The notes under the pieces: model-generated | Told to the model about the DNA's origin: nothing | The model's database searches: none | The model's input: the letters and a program-made list of their open reading frames with translations, nothing else | Translations under genes and position numbers: made by a program | Assembly: GCA_025041195.1 (NCBI GenBank) | Contig: JAKCFM010000001.1 | Location: 2,108,001 to 2,172,000, forward strand | Reading direction: 5' to 3' | Length of the DNA stretch: 64,000 nt | Source: Halobacteriales archaeon YIM A00013 | GTDB lineage: Archaea > Halobacteriota > Halobacteria > Halobacteriales > Haloarculaceae | Part shown: positions 60,768-64,000 of the stretch, in pieces | Position numbering within the stretch: position 1 is the stretch's first letter | How the letters are laid out: each line of letters starts with the position of its first letter

Positions 60768-61829
60768 ATGACCAAGGATACAGGAGAGGACAAGGTCGAA
60801 CAGCTCGTGAACGATAGAGAGGCAAGCATTCGGGACGTTGACAACGTGGCGGGACGTGAGTTCCGCGATCTGTTGAACTCGGAGGACTACGTGTTCGCGC
60901 CGGGTCTGTACCACGCGCTCGACGCCCGATTGGCCGAAATGGCCGGGCTCGACGCCGCGTACATGAGCGGCTACTCCACGGTGCTGGGACAGTTTGGATT
61001 CCCGGACCTGGAGATGGTGACGATGACTGAGATGGTTGAGAACGCAAAGCGGATCGTCGAGGCGACGAATCTGCCGGTCATTGCCGACTGTGACACGGGC
61101 TACGGTGGCGTGCACAACGTCCGACGGGCCGTCCGTGAGTACGAGAAGGCCGGTGTGGCTGCCGTCCACATCGAGGACCAGACCACGCCAAAGCGGTGTG
61201 GACACATCGCGGGCAAGCAGATCATCTCGCGTGAAGATGCCCGGTCCCGATTCTCGGCCGCCGTCGACGCCAAACAATCCGACGACACGGTGGTCATTGC
61301 ACGGACGGACGCGTACGGATCGGCAAACGGTGACTGGGACGAACACCTAGAGCGCGGTCGGATCTACGCCGACGCCGGTGTTGATCTCGTCTGGCCGGAG
61401 ATGCCAGATCCATCGCGTGAGGACGCGGTGAACTACGCCGAAACGATTCACGAGACCCACCCAGACCTGAAGCTCGCCTTCAACTACTCGTCGAGTTTCG
61501 CCTGGTCAGAGGAAGAAGATCCGCTCACGTTCCAGGAGCTCGGCGATCTGGGCTACAACTACATCTTCATCACCCTGTACGGCCTGCACTCGGGGGCCCA
61601 CTCGGTGTACGAAGACTTCGCCAACATTGCCGAAAACGACGAGGAGGCCCAGTTCGACCTTGAGGGCAAATATCTCGGTCACGAAACCGAGAGCCACCAC
61701 GAGCTCTCGTTCGTGAGCCGGTATCAGGAGATCGAGGCAGAGTTCGACCCAGAGGCCAAAGCCCGAATGGAGGCCTCCGAAGGATTCAGTGAGGAGAAAT
61801 CCGATCCGATCTCCTCGGACGACGACTGA
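60768..61829 (+). CDS. aceA: Isocitrate lyase
   Basis: A 353-residue isocitrate lyase that splits isocitrate into succinate and glyoxylate. The catalytic KRCGH is at residues 142-146 (Cys144). Other family parts are [59 protein letters not shown] (metal-binding Asp), [26 protein letters not shown] and [10 protein letters not shown]. It belongs to the short (about 350 aa) haloarchaeal type. It is followed after 11 bases by the malyl-CoA lyase-type gene, forming a glyoxylate operon. Confidence 0.95.
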   Translation: MTKDTGEDKVEQLVNDREASIRDVDNVAGREFRDLLNSEDYVFAPGLYHALDARLAEMAGLDAAYMSGYSTVLGQFGFPDLEMVTMTEMVENAKRIVEATNLPVIADCDTGYGGVHNVRRAVREYEKAGVAAVHIEDQTTPKRCGHIAGKQIISREDARSRFSAAVDAKQSDDTVVIARTDAYGSANGDWDEHLERGRIYADAGVDLVWPEMPDPSREDAVNYAETIHETHPDLKLAFNYSSSFAWSEEEDPLTFQELGDLGYNYIFITLYGLHSGAHSVYEDFANIAENDEEAQFDLEGKYLGHETESHHELSFVSRYQEIEAEFDPEAKARMEASEGFSEEKSDPISSDDD

Positions 61830-61840
61830 GTAGCGCGACA

Positions 61841-62755
61841 ATGACAGACGAGATCAAACTCCGTCGCTCGCAGCTCGCCGTGCCCGCAAGCAATCCAGAA
61901 TTCATCGCGAAAGCGCCCACCTCGGGGGCTGATGAGGCGTTTCTGGATCTAGAAGACTCCGTGGCACCGAACAAGAAGGTCGATTCGCGTGCAAACGTCA
62001 TCGAGGGACTGATCGAGAACGACTGGTCGGAGACGCTCCCATGCTACCGGATGAACGGCACGGACACCAAGTGGTGGTATGACGACATCGTCGAGGTCAT
62101 CGGACAGGCCGGCGAGTTCGTCGACACGATCATGGTGCCGATGGCGAACAACCCCGGTGTGGTCGCCTCCGTCGACAACCTGTTGACGGCCGTCGAAGAG
62201 AACAACGGCCTCCCCGTGGGTGAGATCGGACTCCAGTGTCAGATCGAACACGCCGAGGGAATGACGAAGATCGAGTCGGTCGCAGAGGCCTCGGACCGCA
62301 TCGAGTCGCTGGTGTTCGGCCCCGGCGATTACACCGCAAGCGTGGATGCGGCCGGGCTGACGATCGGCTCGGGCGAGGGCTATCCGGGCCACTACTGGCA
62401 GTATCAGCTCTCACGAATCGCACACGTCGCCAAATCACACGGAATGCAGGTGATCGACGGGCCATACTCCGACATCGACAACGCGGCCGGATTTAACAAA
62501 TCCTGTCAGAACGCGGCTCGCCTCGGCTGTGACGGCAAGTGGGCAATCCATCCAAGCCAGATCGAGCCGGCAAACGAAGTGTTTGCTCCAAGCCGTGAGG
62601 AAGCGGATCGAGCAAAACGCATCGTCGATGAGTACGAGGCCGCAACCGACGCGGGATCCGGCGCGGTGAAAATCGACGGCGAGATGGTGGATGAAGCCAC
62701 CAGAAAAATGGCCATCAACGTGATGCGCCAGGCCGACCAGGCCGGGATGTACTGA
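61841..62755 (+). CDS. mcl: Malyl-CoA/beta-methylmalyl-CoA lyase-type CoA-ester lyase
   Basis: A 304-residue HpcH/HpaI (CitE-like) TIM-barrel lyase. Its overall sequence follows Rhodobacter Mcl1: LRRSQLAVPASNPEFIAKAP, EAFLDLEDSVAPNKKVDSRA, CYRMNGTDTKWWYDDIVEVI, EIGLQCQIEHAEGMTKIESV, VFGPGDYTASVDAAG and CDGKWAIHPSQIEPANEVFA. Metal-binding Glu (in QIEHAEG) and Asp (in FLDLEDS) are present. It should join glyoxylate and acetyl-CoA to malyl-CoA, or work in reverse. It lies in the position where other haloarchaea have malate synthase (aceB), and may act with a separate thioesterase as an apparent malate synthase. Confidence 0.87.
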   Translation: MTDEIKLRRSQLAVPASNPEFIAKAPTSGADEAFLDLEDSVAPNKKVDSRANVIEGLIENDWSETLPCYRMNGTDTKWWYDDIVEVIGQAGEFVDTIMVPMANNPGVVASVDNLLTAVEENNGLPVGEIGLQCQIEHAEGMTKIESVAEASDRIESLVFGPGDYTASVDAAGLTIGSGEGYPGHYWQYQLSRIAHVAKSHGMQVIDGPYSDIDNAAGFNKSCQNAARLGCDGKWAIHPSQIEPANEVFAPSREEADRAKRIVDEYEAATDAGSGAVKIDGEMVDEATRKMAINVMRQADQAGMY

Positions 62756-62773
62756 ACGCAACAGACTGCCAAC

Positions 62774-63070
62774 TCACTCTATCGTTTCCGTCGCGCCCCA
62801 GCCACCGGTTGCATCCGCAGCCGGATGGGTCGTGTATTCGATTGTGGTCGATTCCGTGAGCGTGCCATCTCCGTGGACATCCGTGACGACGAACGGAACG
62901 TAGTGTGCACCGCCACAACAGCCGGTGTCGACGAACTCTTCGAACTGGTCACCTTCGCTGAGTGTCTCGTGTGAGCGACGCAACCAGGCCCTGAAATGGG
63001 GCTGGTTGATCTGTAGTCGCCCCCAGTCACTCAGTTCGTCGGGATGGGAGAGAACGACGTGTGTGATCAT
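62774..63070 (-). CDS. Hypothetical haloarchaeal protein with GCCGG motif
   Basis: A 98-residue protein starting MITHVVLSHPDELSDWGRLQ, then QPHFRAWLRRSHETLSEGDQ, followed by EEFVDTGCCGGAHYVPFVV and a beta-rich end (TTIEYTTHP). The adjacent cysteines in TGCCGG stand out in a protein otherwise without Cys and may bind metal or be modified. It may correspond to a conserved haloarchaeal family (DUF7968-like, from memory). ATG at 63070 was chosen. Function unknown; it ends 18 bases from the convergent mcl gene. Confidence 0.6.
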   Translation of the reverse strand: MITHVVLSHPDELSDWGRLQINQPHFRAWLRRSHETLSEGDQFEEFVDTGCCGGAHYVPFVVTDVHGDGTLTESTTIEYTTHPAADATGGWGATETIE

Positions 63071-63112
63071 ACCACAATATACGGTCCCCGCAGCCGAGAA
63101 TGTTGCGGGCAA

Positions 63113-64000
63113 CTACTCCGCTTCTTCTTCGTCGTCGAGAATCTCAAGCCCGCGGTTGTTGACAGCGTACGGATCGAGACCAACCTCTTCGAGGAACTGC
63201 TTGTACTCGCGTTCACAGCGTTCTGCGGCCTGTTGTTTTTCGGAGGCCCGATCACAGAGCTGGAGGAGATCAACTGGCACATCGTTCGTATACACGATCC
63301 AGTGGTTGATCAGATCTGAAAGCCGTCGGATCGGACTGGTGAAATGGCCGTAGATCTCGAAATTGAGCGCGTGGTGGCCACCAAATGGATCGTTCATATA
63401 CTTTGCGCGAGGCATCACGCGCATCACCGCGCGCTGAATCTTGTTCAGCTGTCTGTCTGGCGCCGCCTCCAGCGCCGCGTTGACCGCCTTTCTGGGGTCA
63501 TCCCACGAGCTTCCGGGGATCGAGACGCCGTTGAGCTCCTGGATCTCCCGGAGCGCCTTGTCCCATTCGTCCGGCGAGGGCTGTGGATGAACGCGATACA
63601 TGGCCTCAACGCCACGATCCCACATGAGTTCGTGTGTGACGGCTTTGTTCGCCTTGAGCATGCACTCCTCGATAATAGTGTGTGCGCGATCGCGGCTCGG
63701 ATTCAACACGAGCGAGCCATCGGCCTTCCGCTGTTCGTGCATCTGATCGGCGAGTTCGAAGACGAGTGCACATTCATCGTGCAACGGCGCGTCCGGATCG
63801 TCGAGACGCTGTTCGCACTCGTTGTAGGTGAGGCGCTCGTCACTGTTGATAACGGATTTGTAGATATCGATCTCTTCGTACGAGAGCGTCTCCGGGTCGA
63901 GATGCATTTCGACCGTGTGTGCTAGACGGTCCTCCTGGGGAACGAGTGAACAGACCGTCTCTGCGAGCACCGGCGGAAGCATATGAATCGTGTAGGCCGG
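63113..64000 (-). CDS. RNase R/RNB-family exoribonuclease (5' part beyond window)
   Basis: The C-terminal 296 residues of an RNB-domain 3'-5' exoribonuclease; the frame stays open to the window end (PAYTIHMLPPVLAETVCSLV continues the RNB domain). Conserved parts are RLAHTVEMHLDP, LVFELADQMHEQRKADGSLV, TIIEECMLKANKAVTHELMW, and HFTSPIRRLSDLINHWIVYT, the HFTSPIRRYxDL signature of RNase R/II. There is no C-terminal S1 domain after it: the protein ends in an acidic tail (ILDDEEEAE). This is the short haloarchaeal version, probably for RNA turnover. Confidence 0.9.
   Translation of the reverse strand, partial: PAYTIHMLPPVLAETVCSLVPQEDRLAHTVEMHLDPETLSYEEIDIYKSVINSDERLTYNECEQRLDDPDAPLHDECALVFELADQMHEQRKADGSLVLNPSRDRAHTIIEECMLKANKAVTHELMWDRGVEAMYRVHPQPSPDEWDKALREIQELNGVSIPGSSWDDPRKAVNAALEAAPDRQLNKIQRAVMRVMPRAKYMNDPFGGHHALNFEIYGHFTSPIRRLSDLINHWIVYTNDVPVDLLQLCDRASEKQQAAERCEREYKQFLEEVGLDPYAVNNRGLEILDDEEEAE

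Noticed and set aside
62774-63070. Radical-SAM-modified CGCGG-type peptide precursor
   Set aside because: The motif here is TGCCGG, not CGCGG, and no radical-SAM gene is adjacent.

Overview
The window is chromosomal DNA of a haloarchaeon (class Halobacteria). The evidence is an Asp/Glu-rich proteome, twin-arginine lipobox signal peptides, leaderless start codons about 27 nt after TATA-like boxes, tRNA genes without encoded CCA, TFE, RIO2, an archaeal TrpRS, and many haloarchaeal families (DUF2110, DUF5803, DUF5817, DUF4129/DUF58/MoxR). The genus cannot be fixed from the sequence. Most DNA is GC-rich. Three AT-rich patches (about 17.5-18.35, 41.5-41.9 and 50.3-50.8 kb) look accessory.

Layout. 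0-9 kb: the 3' part of a CitA-type citrate synthase, two tandem DHFR-fold genes, an SRPBCC protein translationally coupled to an ArsR regulator, a secreted lipoprotein serpin, an orphan ABC-2 permease, RIO2 kinase and a phosphohexomutase. 9-10.7 kb is a decayed stretch: an AbrB-like gene, a GNAT pseudogene with an in-frame TAG, and a 59-aa membrane protein. 10.7-16.7 kb: an iron-type binding protein behind two DtxR-like iron boxes, a PotABCD-like ABC transporter with divergent ATPase and binding-protein genes, and a GNAT gene. 16.7-21.3 kb is the most unusual region: a 717-aa exported modular protein (signal segment, secreted beta domain, Thr/Ser/Pro linker, hydrophobic pre-toxin-like segment, 26-residue helical repeats, compositionally foreign AT-rich C-terminus). 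It faces a small membrane protein gene and is bracketed by a complete copy and a decayed 3' copy of one unknown gene. A paralogue of the small membrane protein lies alone at 41.5 kb.

21.4-31.7 kb: a TrkA-type channel, a DUF58/DUF7269/DUF4129/DUF7519 operon separated from its usual MoxR partner by a phosphoesterase and a calcium-repeat transmembrane protein with a cytoplasmic winged helix, then a CPA antiporter with RCK domains. 31.8-41.4 kb: tRNA-Ser, a Zn/Cd P-type ATPase, a GYD protein, a bifunctional-nuclease-family protein, a PIN-ATPase-KH protein, an M20 peptidase, an M32 carboxypeptidase and a phosphate permease. 42-49 kb: TrpRS, the TFE-DUF2110-DUF5803 operon, RidA, aldo/keto reductase, acetyltransferase and a sorbosone/glucose dehydrogenase-like lipoprotein. 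50-57 kb: a secreted protein with a 12 x 24-bp minisatellite, tRNA-Gly, NAD synthetase, an enoyl-CoA hydratase-like protein, tRNA-Thr, a glycosyltransferase/GtrA pair and a divergent DHPS-like protein. 57-64 kb: isocitrate dehydrogenase, isocitrate lyase and a malyl-CoA lyase-type enzyme (a glyoxylate bypass beside the TCA branch point), and the C-terminal half of an RNase R-like enzyme.

The strongest candidates for something new are the 717-aa polymorphic-toxin-like protein with its membrane-protein partner, the calcium-repeat transmembrane regulator inside the MoxR-DUF58 neighbourhood, and the isocitrate lyase/malyl-CoA lyase pairing.
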